From: an uncultured Lachnospiraceae bacterium
GTDB lineage: Bacteria; Bacillota; Clostridia; Lachnospirales; Lachnospiraceae
NCBI GenBank assembly: GCA_910585965.1
Contig: CAJUHH010000001.1
Location: 310,001-374,000, forward strand
Direction: 5' to 3'
DNA length: 64,000 nt
Position numbers and translations under genes: made by a program. Positions within the stretch are counted from its first letter, which is position 1; every line of letters begins with the position of its first letter. Shown one piece after another: positions 53,958 through 62,139 of this stretch. The notes beneath the pieces were generated by a model. The model saw only the letters and a list, made by a program, of their open reading frames with translations. It searched no databases and had not been told where the DNA came from.

Positions 53958-55472
53958 ATGATTTATACAATGGTATTTCCAATCCTTTTTCCGATCATTG
54001 CCGGCCTTTTTCTGCTGGTAATGAAGGAACCTGAAAATAGAAAGATTTTGACTGGAATGACGGGGGCGGCTCTGCTTATAAGCGGCGGTTCCATGGTTTA
54101 TGCCCTGTTGCGTATCCGGGGAGAAGCGGTTATTCTGTTCCACCTTACGTCGACGCTTCCGATTTATTTAAAGCCGGATGAATTGGGGCTTTTGTTTGCG
54201 GCGGTTGTCACCATTGTCTGGGTTTTGGCCGGTTTCTTTTCTTTTTCTTATATGAGACCCCATAAGGGCGGAAGAGAAAAGGGGGAGAAGAGATTTTATG
54301 GATTTTATTTAATGGTATTCGGCATTTTGACAGGTTTGAATTTTGCAGGAAATCTGATCACCTTTTATTTGTTTTATGAGTTGATGACGCTGCTGTCTAT
54401 GCCATTAGTGATTCATACAAAAAGCAGGGAAGCAATTATGGCTGCTTTAAAATATATGTTTTATTCTTTTTCCGGGGCTTACATGGCGCTGTTCGGCTTA
54501 TATTTTTTATATCGTTTTGGAAATACTCTTACGTTTACGGCGGGAGGGGTATTGGATCAGAGCATGGTTGCCGGAAATGAAGGTTTATTGTTGATGACGG
54601 CATTTATTATGATTATTGGGTTTGGCGTGAAGGCTGGCATGTTCCCTTTGCATGCCTGGCTGCCCACCGCCCATCCGGTAGCTCCGGCTCCGGCCAGCGC
54701 CTTGTTGTCCGCAGTCATCGTAAAAGGCGGCGTGCTCGGTATCATACGGGTAGTCTATTATATGTTCGGGGCGGATTTTATACGGGGGACATGGGTGCAG
54801 ACAGCCTGGCTCACATTGACATTGGTGACAATATTTATGGGTTCTATGCTGGCATATAGAGAAAAAGTGTTGAAGAAAAGGCTGGCTTATTCTACAGTGA
54901 GTCAGGTATCCTATATTTTATTCGGGCTGGCGCTGCTGGAACCGGCTGCTTTGGAGGGCGGCATACTGCATGTGGTATGCCATGCGTTCATTAAATGCGC
55001 ATTGTTCTTGATTGCAGGAGCGGTGATCCATAAGACCGGCAGGGAGAGGGCAGATGAATGGACGGGAATCGGAAAGGAAATGCCGGTGACGATGTGGTGT
55101 TTTGTTTTTCTGTCGCTGGCATTGACGGGCATACCGCCGACTGGCGGTTTTATCAGCAAATGGTATCTCATCTTAGGGGCATTGCATTCGGAAACTGGTA
55201 TATTTTCCTGGCTGGGACCCGTGGTTTTGCTGGTGAGCGCATTGTTGACGGCAGGGTATTTGCTTCCCATTGCTATGAAAGGCTTTTTCCCGGGGGAGGA
55301 TTATAAATACAAGAAAAATGCTGAAAACAGGAGAAAAAAACTTTCGGCAGAAGAAATACCTATTGTTGTACTTACGGTTTTAGCGGTAGGACTCGGTATT
55401 TGGCCGAACCCGCTGATAAAGTATATTTTGGGTATTGTATCGTTTGTTTTGCAGGAGGGGGTCGGAATATGA
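53958..55472 (+). CDS. antiporter-like subunit 2 (MnhD/NuoM-type)
   Basis: A 504-residue membrane protein. Glu141 lies in FYELMTLLSMPLV and Lys225 in GFGVKAGMFPLHAWLPTAHPVAPAPASALLSA, both typical of proton-pumping antiporter subunits. KKRLAYSTVSQVSYILFG follows. It is more NuoM-like than subunit 1. Its stop overlaps the start of subunit 3 by four bases. It is extra relative to Mrp or Mbh. Confidence 0.92.
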   Translation: MIYTMVFPILFPIIAGLFLLVMKEPENRKILTGMTGAALLISGGSMVYALLRIRGEAVILFHLTSTLPIYLKPDELGLLFAAVVTIVWVLAGFFSFSYMRPHKGGREKGEKRFYGFYLMVFGILTGLNFAGNLITFYLFYELMTLLSMPLVIHTKSREAIMAALKYMFYSFSGAYMALFGLYFLYRFGNTLTFTAGGVLDQSMVAGNEGLLLMTAFIMIIGFGVKAGMFPLHAWLPTAHPVAPAPASALLSAVIVKGGVLGIIRVVYYMFGADFIRGTWVQTAWLTLTLVTIFMGSMLAYREKVLKKRLAYSTVSQVSYILFGLALLEPAALEGGILHVVCHAFIKCALFLIAGAVIHKTGRERADEWTGIGKEMPVTMWCFVFLSLALTGIPPTGGFISKWYLILGALHSETGIFSWLGPVVLLVSALLTAGYLLPIAMKGFFPGEDYKYKKNAENRRKKLSAEEIPIVVLTVLAVGLGIWPNPLIKYILGIVSFVLQEGVGI

Positions 55473-56953
55473 GCAAAATAATGCTGATGGCTGTTATTTT
55501 AATACCTATTTTTATTGGTGTGCTGGTATTTGTCATTCCCATTAAAAAGCGGCGGTATATGGAAATTTTTCTGGAGGCCGGAGTGATACTGAATACTTTG
55601 CTTGTATGGTCGTTGCTTTACCACAGGCCAACGGACAGCTTTGTTCTTGCAAAGTTCACGGGCAATCTGGCGATTGCCTTCCGCGTGGACGGCATGGGCA
55701 TGGTTTTCGCAGGGCTGGTTTCCTTTCTTTGGCCGCTGGCCACCTTGTTTGCTTTTGAATATATGACAAAGGAAAAACATGAAAAAGTATTTTTTTTGTT
55801 TTATACGATCACTTACGGGGTGACGCTGGGCATTGCGCTGGCGGATAATATTCTTACCATGTATTTCTTTTATGAACTTCTTACTTTGGTGACGGTTCCG
55901 CTTGTGATGCATACGCTGACCAGGGAGGCGATTCTGGCAAGCCGTAAATATCTCTATTATTCCCTGGGAGGGGCGGCATTTGCTTTTATTGGAATGATAT
56001 TCGTTATTATATACGGGAATACGACGGAATTCGTGCTTGGCGGCGTGCTGGATATGGCAAAAATCGGGGACAGGACCAATATTCTTCTGCTGATCTATGT
56101 AATTGCGTTTATGGGGTTCGGGGTCAAGGCAGCGGTCTGTCCGTTTAACTCCTGGCTGCCCCAGGCGGGCGTTGCCCCAACGCCGGTTACTGCCCTTCTG
56201 CACGCGGTGGCGGTAGTAAAAGCGGGCGCATTTGCGATTATCAGGCTGACCTTTTACAGTTTCGGCACGGATTTTCTAAGAGGGACCTGGGCGCAGTATA
56301 CGGTGATGGCAATCGTTATGTTTACGATTGTATATGGATGCAGCCGGGCGGTGAAAGAAACTCATTTGAAAAGAAGGCTGGCTTATTCCACAATCAGCAA
56401 TTTATCTTATATTTTATTCGGCGTGACGATCATGACGCCCCTTGGCATGACAGGGGCTTTAACCCATATGGTGTTCCATGCATTTATGAAGATTTGTTCC
56501 TTTTTCTGTGCAGGAGCAATTATGCACCAGACCGGAAAACATTATGTACATGAACTGGACGGGCTGGGGCGGAGGATGCCCTGGGTCTTCGGGATATTTA
56601 CGATATCCTCGCTGGCGTTGATGGGAGTGCCGGGACTGGCTGGTTTTATCAGCAAATGGAATCTTGCTTATGCGGCGGTGGAAAGCGGCAATGCGCTGGC
56701 CTATGGCGGTATAGCCTGCTTGCTTGTTTCGGCCCTGCTGACGGCTATTTATATGCTGTCCATTGTAATAAGGGCATTCTTTCCTCCGGCGGATTTTGAT
56801 GAAAATGCTGGAAAAGAATTTTCCGATCCCAACTGGAAGATGCTGGTTCCACTTATTATCTTTGCAATAGCGATTGTTTGTTTTGGGTTGTTTTCGTCGC
56901 CGATCGTCGATTTTTTCCGGGATGTGGCGGACGGTTATTATATCGTTGTGTAG
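55469..56953 (+). CDS. antiporter-like subunit 3 (MnhD/NuoM-type)
   Basis: A 494-residue membrane protein from the ATG at 55469, which has GGAGGGGG upstream and overlaps the previous stop. Glu136 is in FYELLTLVTVPLV and Lys220 in GFGVKAAVCPFNSWLPQAGVAPTPVTALLHAVAVVKAG. LKRRLAYSTISNLSYILFGV and HAFMKICSFFCAGAI resemble subunit 2 closely, which suggests that subunits 2 and 3 arose by tandem duplication. Confidence 0.92.
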   Translation: MSKIMLMAVILIPIFIGVLVFVIPIKKRRYMEIFLEAGVILNTLLVWSLLYHRPTDSFVLAKFTGNLAIAFRVDGMGMVFAGLVSFLWPLATLFAFEYMTKEKHEKVFFLFYTITYGVTLGIALADNILTMYFFYELLTLVTVPLVMHTLTREAILASRKYLYYSLGGAAFAFIGMIFVIIYGNTTEFVLGGVLDMAKIGDRTNILLLIYVIAFMGFGVKAAVCPFNSWLPQAGVAPTPVTALLHAVAVVKAGAFAIIRLTFYSFGTDFLRGTWAQYTVMAIVMFTIVYGCSRAVKETHLKRRLAYSTISNLSYILFGVTIMTPLGMTGALTHMVFHAFMKICSFFCAGAIMHQTGKHYVHELDGLGRRMPWVFGIFTISSLALMGVPGLAGFISKWNLAYAAVESGNALAYGGIACLLVSALLTAIYMLSIVIRAFFPPADFDENAGKEFSDPNWKMLVPLIIFAIAIVCFGLFSSPIVDFFRDVADGYYIVV

Positions 56954-56968
56954 AACAGGAGGTTAGGC

Positions 56969-59116
56969 ATGGAAGGAAATTATATGCTGCCTTGTCTCGT
57001 AGTTTTTCCTATGATCGGGGCGTTGGTATCTTATAGCGTGGGGCGGAAAAATAAAACGGCAAGGGATCATGTGGCGAATGCGATTGTCATACTGGAATTT
57101 ATGGCGATGTTGTATGTATTTTGTATGCATCATATGGCCTGGCAGCTGGCTGGCGATGTGGCGAATTCTTTTGGATATCCTTCTTCTTTCCGTATTCCGG
57201 GATTTTGCGGGATGGGGCTTCACTTTGCTATAGACGGGTTTCGAGCGCTGTATGGCCTGATCGCGGCGTTTATGTGGATGATGTCAACGATATTCTCCAA
57301 AGAATATTTTATCCATTATAGGAATCGGAACAGATATTATTTTTTTCTTTTGCTGACATTAGGCGCGACGATGGGGGTATTTTTGTCGTCGGATCTGTAT
57401 ACGACATTTCTTTTCTTTGAGATGATGTCATTCACTTCCTATGTATGGGTAGCCCATGATGAGAAGGCAGAATCGCTGCGGGCGGCGGAAACTTATCTGG
57501 CAGTGGCGGTAACGGGCGGCTTGGTAATGCTTATGGGGCTTTTGCTGCTCTACCGGGAAGCGGGTACTTTGGAAATCGATGAGATTTATGAAGCTTGCCG
57601 GCATGTGATGGAAGGATCGGAGGCAGGAAGGAAAACAATATATATAGCGGGCGCGTGCATGCTTTTCGGGTTTGGGGCGAAGGCGGGAGCTTTTCCGCTG
57701 CATATATGGCTGCCCAAGGCTCATCCCGTGGCTCCGGCTCCGGCCAGCGCCCTTTTGTCGGGTATATTGACAAAAGCCGGTATTTTTGGGATTCTCGTGA
57801 TCAGCTGCCGGATTTTTTTATACGATGCGAAATGGGGTACGTTGATTCTGCTTATAGGCATGGCGACTATGCTGCTGGGGGCGGTGCTGGCATTATTTTC
57901 TATAAACCTGAAACGCACCCTGGCATGCTCGTCCGTGTCCCAGATCGGTTTTATCCTTGTGGGGATCGGCATGGAGGGGCTGCTTGGGGGTGAAAATGCC
58001 CTGGCGGTTCGAGGGTCCCTGCTTCATATGGTGAACCACTCCCTGTTTAAGCTGGTTCTCTTTATGGCGGCGGGCGTGGTATATATGAATATTCATAAAC
58101 TGGATTTGAATGAGATACGAGGGTTCGGACGCAGGAAACCGCTTCTTCAATTTATCTTCCTGATGGGGGCGCTCGGCATCGGCGGTATTCCTTTATGGAG
58201 CGGATATGTGAGCAAGACGCTGATTCATGAAGGCATTGTGGAATATATCGAGGCGCTGCATATCGGGCATCTACAGCCGAGATTTTTAAGCGCCGGGGCG
58301 ATGAAGGGCATAGAATGGATCTTTTTAATCAGCGGCGGATGTACGGTGGCCTATATGCTGAAATTATATGTGGCCTTGTTTGTCGAAAAGAACCGGGACG
58401 ATGCGGTACAGAAAAAATACGACGGGCTTTGCAGAACATATATGAATAAAACAAGCGCTTTTGTTTTGACGGCCAGCGCACTGCTGTTTCCCATTATGGG
58501 GATGTTTCCGGGGACGGTAATGGATTCTATTGCGAATTTCGGGGAAGGATTTATGACCCCGGAAAAATTTACGGGAAGTGTTTCCTATTTCAGCGCGGCT
58601 AATTTAAAGGGTGGATTGATTTCCATAGCGATGGGTGTTTTCCTTTATTTTGTGTTGGTGAGAAAATGGATGATGAAAGCAGAGGAAGGAAGACGGGTAT
58701 ATGTGGATCGATGGAATCCATACTGGGATTTGGAGAATGCGGTTTATCGTCCGTTGATGCTGAAAATCCTTCCTATGGTATTCGGTGTAGTCTGCCGGGT
58801 TTTTGACAGTTTGGTGGACGGTTTGGTAGTGCTTCTGCGCAAGACAGTTTACAGGGACAGTAAGCTGCCCCATGAACTGGAAGAGGGTACTTACCTGACT
58901 CATGTACTCGGAATGGAAATGGACGGCTTTGTACATTTGATGAACCGTACTTTCTGGAAAAAGATACCCCGCAGGGAAGGCTACGAGCATAGATTGGCTT
59001 TGAAACACGAGGAAATGCAGGAAAACAGCACGATCATAAGAAGAAGTCTTTCTTTTGGCCTGCTTCTGTTCTGCGCCGGGCTGATTCTGACATTGGTCTA
59101 CCTGCTTTGGCTGTAA
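56969..59116 (+). CDS. antiporter-like subunit 4 (NuoL/MrpA-type) with long C-terminal extension
   Basis: A 715-residue membrane protein. Glu151 lies in FFEMMSFTSYVW and Lys238 in GFGAKAGAFPLHIWLPKAHPVAPAPASALLSG. The core runs to about residue 540. A C-terminal extension of about 160 residues follows, with a helical stretch (NAVYRPLMLKILPMVFGVVCRVFDSLVDGLV), a charged segment and a final helix (SFGLLLFCAGLILTLVYLLWL), reminiscent of the lateral helix plus anchor of NuoL. It lacks the MbhD/MbhE modules of MrpA, which are separate genes here. The last 19 bases overlap the convergent flippase gene. Confidence 0.9.
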   Translation: MEGNYMLPCLVVFPMIGALVSYSVGRKNKTARDHVANAIVILEFMAMLYVFCMHHMAWQLAGDVANSFGYPSSFRIPGFCGMGLHFAIDGFRALYGLIAAFMWMMSTIFSKEYFIHYRNRNRYYFFLLLTLGATMGVFLSSDLYTTFLFFEMMSFTSYVWVAHDEKAESLRAAETYLAVAVTGGLVMLMGLLLLYREAGTLEIDEIYEACRHVMEGSEAGRKTIYIAGACMLFGFGAKAGAFPLHIWLPKAHPVAPAPASALLSGILTKAGIFGILVISCRIFLYDAKWGTLILLIGMATMLLGAVLALFSINLKRTLACSSVSQIGFILVGIGMEGLLGGENALAVRGSLLHMVNHSLFKLVLFMAAGVVYMNIHKLDLNEIRGFGRRKPLLQFIFLMGALGIGGIPLWSGYVSKTLIHEGIVEYIEALHIGHLQPRFLSAGAMKGIEWIFLISGGCTVAYMLKLYVALFVEKNRDDAVQKKYDGLCRTYMNKTSAFVLTASALLFPIMGMFPGTVMDSIANFGEGFMTPEKFTGSVSYFSAANLKGGLISIAMGVFLYFVLVRKWMMKAEEGRRVYVDRWNPYWDLENAVYRPLMLKILPMVFGVVCRVFDSLVDGLVVLLRKTVYRDSKLPHELEEGTYLTHVLGMEMDGFVHLMNRTFWKKIPRREGYEHRLALKHEEMQENSTIIRRSLSFGLLLFCAGLILTLVYLLWL

Positions 59117-60132
59117 GGGGATATTTTATAAAAAAGGGCGGTGCATGCGCCTATGGCTAATAGAAAATAAAAACTGAGCCCTCTTGTCACGCACATGGAA
59201 GAAGCCAGAAGGGTATCCGTAAAAACAGGGGCGAACACGGAAATATACATGAGTTCGGATATTCCCTGGGATCCGGGAAGGGGAAGCATATCCACAGAGA
59301 TATAAACGGAAGCTTGTAATGCCATGACAAGCAGGGGGCCGCAGCCGGAAAGCCCGAAGCCCCGGTAGATAAACCAGGTCAGCAAAAAAAGGCTGCATCT
59401 TTGGAAAAAGGTGCATAAAGCCGTAAAAAGAATTATTCCTTTATGTGCCAGTAAAAAATGAAGCGTTTCCTGATAATCTGAGACGAGATGATGGAACGCT
59501 TCTTTTCTTTGTTCGGAAGGCTGGCACAAACGGATTTTGATACAAAAGGCTTCAATCCGTGAAAGAAGGTTTTCCATCCAGTTCCCATGTACCATAAAAA
59601 GAAGAAGGAGGACGACGAGAAGTCCGTTCAGGAAAATACCCAGGTAATAAAAGGCCATATAATTTCCAAGGTAGGCTGACAGCCCTTTTTTCCAGAAAAG
59701 CAAAAGGCCAAAACTGATCAGGACAAGAACCAGTTTATAGAGAACGGCGACGGCCATCAGGGAGAGCGTGGCGCTCCCCATAGGAATATGGTCTTTTCTC
59801 ATCGCCAGCAGCTGGGCGGGCTGTCCCCCTGTGGCTGACGGCGTGATGCCGGAAAAGAAAAAGCCGATGAAGGAATAGGAAAAACAGCGGAGAAGGGAAA
59901 TTTGTTTTTCGGTAAGACGGAGAAGATACCATATCATAAATCCTTCCATACAGACGAAAAAAACAGCGGAGAAAACGGCGCATAAGAGGTAAAAAGGATT
60001 CAGGCGGCGGACGGAAGAAATGATTTCTGATAAGTCATTGCGGCTGAAAACAGCATAAAATGTCAGCGCCATGATGAGCAGAAAGAAAAGTATTTCCAGT
60101 ATTTTAGATAGTTTCGGCTTTGCAAATTTCAT
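59098..60132 (-). CDS. flippase-like membrane protein (LPG synthase TM-region / UPF0104 family)
   Basis: A 344-residue protein with about eight helices. SFIGFFFSGITPSATGGQPAQLLAM is the family signature (GxxxxxxxPxxxGG), and DMLPLPGSQGISELMYISVF near the C-terminus matches the second conserved motif. Members include the flippase half of MprF and stand-alone proteins linked to lipid or glycolipid transport. There is no synthase domain. It overlaps the gene before it by 29 bases. Confidence 0.85.
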   Translation of the reverse strand: MKFAKPKLSKILEILFFLLIMALTFYAVFSRNDLSEIISSVRRLNPFYLLCAVFSAVFFVCMEGFMIWYLLRLTEKQISLLRCFSYSFIGFFFSGITPSATGGQPAQLLAMRKDHIPMGSATLSLMAVAVLYKLVLVLISFGLLLFWKKGLSAYLGNYMAFYYLGIFLNGLLVVLLLLFMVHGNWMENLLSRIEAFCIKIRLCQPSEQRKEAFHHLVSDYQETLHFLLAHKGIILFTALCTFFQRCSLFLLTWFIYRGFGLSGCGPLLVMALQASVYISVDMLPLPGSQGISELMYISVFAPVFTDTLLASSMCVTRGLSFYFLLAIGACTALFYKISPYSQSR

Positions 60133-60652
60133 AAATGACTCCCTGAAGCGGTCCTTCGTATATTATTTTTTTCTGTTCGTATTCATAAAAGTCTCTCGGC
60201 GTTACGAGCGAGAAGTGTTTGGAAAAAGAAAGAACGCCGTTGTCTTCCAGCAGCCTTGCAATGAAAGAGGAACAGGTATAGTGGTTGTGCTGGTAAAAAG
60301 GTTTCCCCATCAATAAGAAAAAAAGGCCGATCAAGCAATAATGGTATTGAAACCGCCGCTGATGATATTGCCTTAATTGGAAGGCGATTTTCTTTTTTTG
60401 CTTTTCGGTGCATGCGATCGCATATATTTGATAGCGTGCGGTGGGAAACGCCTGGTATATACGGCCTATGTCTTCCTTTTCAAAACCGGCAAAAAAAGGA
60501 ATAAAGGGGTTCCGTCTTCCGAAGCTGTACGCTTCCTGAAAACTGTCATCCAGGGAAAGGACAACATGGATATAGTTGATTTTAATGACGCGGCGTATCA
60601 TCCAGGCAAATAAGCCGGGGGTGTCCACCAAGGCAATGTACAATTTCTGCAT
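60104..60652 (-). CDS. predicted permuted papain-fold (YiiX/NlpC-P60-like) protein
   Basis: About 182 residues. A His near the N-terminus (INYIHVVLSLDDSF, His29) comes before the Cys (HNHYTCSSFIARLLEDNGV, Cys127). That order and SFGRRNPFIPFFAGF in between suggest the circularly permuted NlpC/P60 fold of YiiX/YaeF proteins. No signal peptide is evident. It could act on peptides or acyl-lipid amides; this is inference. The start may be the GTG at 60664 or ATG at 60652; the AAAGGA site is badly spaced for both. It lies between the glycosyltransferase and flippase genes. Confidence 0.65.
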   Translation of the reverse strand: MQKLYIALVDTPGLFAWMIRRVIKINYIHVVLSLDDSFQEAYSFGRRNPFIPFFAGFEKEDIGRIYQAFPTARYQIYAIACTEKQKKKIAFQLRQYHQRRFQYHYCLIGLFFLLMGKPFYQHNHYTCSSFIARLLEDNGVLSFSKHFSLVTPRDFYEYEQKKIIYEGPLQGVIYEICKAETI

Positions 60653-60683
60653 GGCAGGAATCACGTCCTTTCTATAAAATAGC

Positions 60684-61715
60684 TTAATTGAACTGGTAAA
60701 TTCTCCTTGCAGCCCGGTATCCGGCTACGGTTACAAAACGGCCTGTTTTTCCAGGCAGGTTTGTAAAGCTGCTCAGGGTCGTATAACGCAGTCTGTGGTA
60801 TAGGCTTTTATGATGAGCCTTGATATAGTTCCATAATTCGGCCCGTTTTTTCCAGGCATCCTCCGAACCGATCAGAAGAAGATGGATGGAGGAGATGGCC
60901 ATCATAATGGATACATTTCTTGTCATATATCTGGCGAGTTTGGGATAGGTTTCCTTTACCTCTTCCAGATCCACGCAGTCGGCGACTATTTTGGTGACAA
61001 AGATCTGCTGGTCGATCCGTTGCTTCAGAATTTCTTCATTGACAGATTGGTCCTCTCTGCCAATAAAATAGTGATATAGATCGGTATTGATATAATAAAT
61101 ATTTTCCACATAGGGCAGCGGCCGGTATGCGAAGATATTATCCACATAAAAAGTATGTTCCGGCAAAGTAACGCCGCTCTTTTTTAATATCTCCGTACGG
61201 AAAATGAGGGAATGCATAACAAGATATTGGGAGGGGGAGAACATACCGATATCGTTCCAGGTAAGCATCCGGCCTTCTTTAAATACATTCTTGTAGGACA
61301 TGGATTTTTTTCTGCTTTCGTGCAGATGATCATAGACGTAATTACAGACAATCATATCCGCTTCTTTTCCCTGCTTTTCCCAATGCATCATGCGAAACAG
61401 GACTTTCTGGAGGGAGCTGCGGTCCAGCCAGTCGTCGGAGTCCACCACTTTAAAATATTTGCAGGAGGCGCGGGCGAGTCCCGCATTGACCCCGGAGCCA
61501 TGGCCGCCGTTTGCTTTGTGGATGACTTGGACGGCATCGGGAAAACGGTGGGCATATTCATCCGCGATTTCCGGCGTTGCATCGGTGGAACCGTCATTGA
61601 CAATAATAATTTCTACATAGTCCTTGAAAGGCAGGAGGGAATCTATGCATCTTCTCATATAGGGGGCTGAATTGTAACAAGGTACGGTAAATGTGATATA
61701 TTTCATAATTTTCAA
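60684..61715 (-). CDS. family 2 glycosyltransferase
   Basis: About 343 residues. The GT-A N-terminus is TFTVPCYNSAPYMRRCIDSLL with EIIIVNDGSTDATPEI; the metal-binding region is VVDSDDWLDRSSL. The C-terminal part is helical with no membrane segment. It would transfer a sugar from a nucleotide-sugar to a lipid or polymer acceptor. The start is probably TTG 61715, with GGAGG seven bases upstream; ATG 61706 is 16 bases from that site. The open frame continues to 62465 without homology. First gene of a three-gene minus-strand group. Confidence 0.88.
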   Translation of the reverse strand: MKIMKYITFTVPCYNSAPYMRRCIDSLLPFKDYVEIIIVNDGSTDATPEIADEYAHRFPDAVQVIHKANGGHGSGVNAGLARASCKYFKVVDSDDWLDRSSLQKVLFRMMHWEKQGKEADMIVCNYVYDHLHESRKKSMSYKNVFKEGRMLTWNDIGMFSPSQYLVMHSLIFRTEILKKSGVTLPEHTFYVDNIFAYRPLPYVENIYYINTDLYHYFIGREDQSVNEEILKQRIDQQIFVTKIVADCVDLEEVKETYPKLARYMTRNVSIMMAISSIHLLLIGSEDAWKKRAELWNYIKAHHKSLYHRLRYTTLSSFTNLPGKTGRFVTVAGYRAARRIYQFN

Positions 61716-61912
61716 TCTTTTTCCTCCATTCTTATTATGCGTATTTGTTATGTATAACGCGGAAGGCCAATAAAAGTCTTCAAAAAAAGAATAAAGGAAA
61801 AAAAGAAACAGAAGGCAGATGGAATTTTTAAATATTTTGGAATGATTTCTTAAGAAAAGTGTGCGTCCCGCATGCTGTGTCAACAGCAAATTTCCATATG
61901 CGGGTCTGTAAA
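61716..61912. other. A/T-rich spacer between glycosyltransferase and tRNA-Pro
   Basis: About 200 bases with no convincing gene, promoter or repeat on either strand. The glycosyltransferase promoter must lie here or come by read-through past the tRNA terminator. Confidence 0.5.
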
Positions 61913-61946
61913 TAAAAAAAAGCCCATATTCCATGAGCTTTTTTCT
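61913..61946 (-). terminator. terminator after tRNA-Pro
   Basis: On the minus strand AAAAAAGCTCAT pairs with ATGGGCTTTTTT (one G-T pair) around GGAAT, followed by more T. It starts three bases after the tRNA 3' end. Confidence 0.85.
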
Positions 61947-61948
61947 TA

Positions 61949-62022
61949 TCGGCGCGACAGGATTTGAACCTGCGACCTCTGCGTCCCGAACGCAGCGCTC
62001 TACCAAACTGAGCCACGCGCCG
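61949..62022 (-). tRNA. tRNA-Pro (anticodon CGG)
   Basis: 74 bases. Acceptor CGGCGCG pairs with CGCGCCG, discriminator A, no encoded CCA. The anticodon stem CTGCG/CGCAG encloses TTCGGGA with anticodon CGG; the T arm is GCAGG-TTCAAAT-CCTGT. Reads CCG codons. Confidence 0.97.
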
Positions 62023-62048
62023 TCTTGCATTGTGCTGCAACAAATAAA

Positions 62049-62078
62049 ATAATACAATATTTTATACCCATTTGTCAA
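62049..62078 (-). promoter_or_regulatory. promoter of tRNA-Pro
   Basis: On the minus strand TTGACA (62073-62078) and TATTAT (62049-62054) at 18-base spacing, 26 bases before the tRNA 5' end. Confidence 0.7.
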
Positions 62079-62106
62079 TGTTTGTACTATACATTTTTTC
62101 AGAATT

Positions 62107-62115
62107 TGATATAAT
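62107..62115 (+). promoter_or_regulatory. extended -10 promoter of the MATE gene
   Basis: TGA-TATAAT (TG at 62107-62108 region, TATAAT at 62110-62115) without a clear -35, about 25 bases before the MATE start. Confidence 0.5.
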
Positions 62116-62139
62116 TCCTTTGCATAGGTGTTTATTGGA

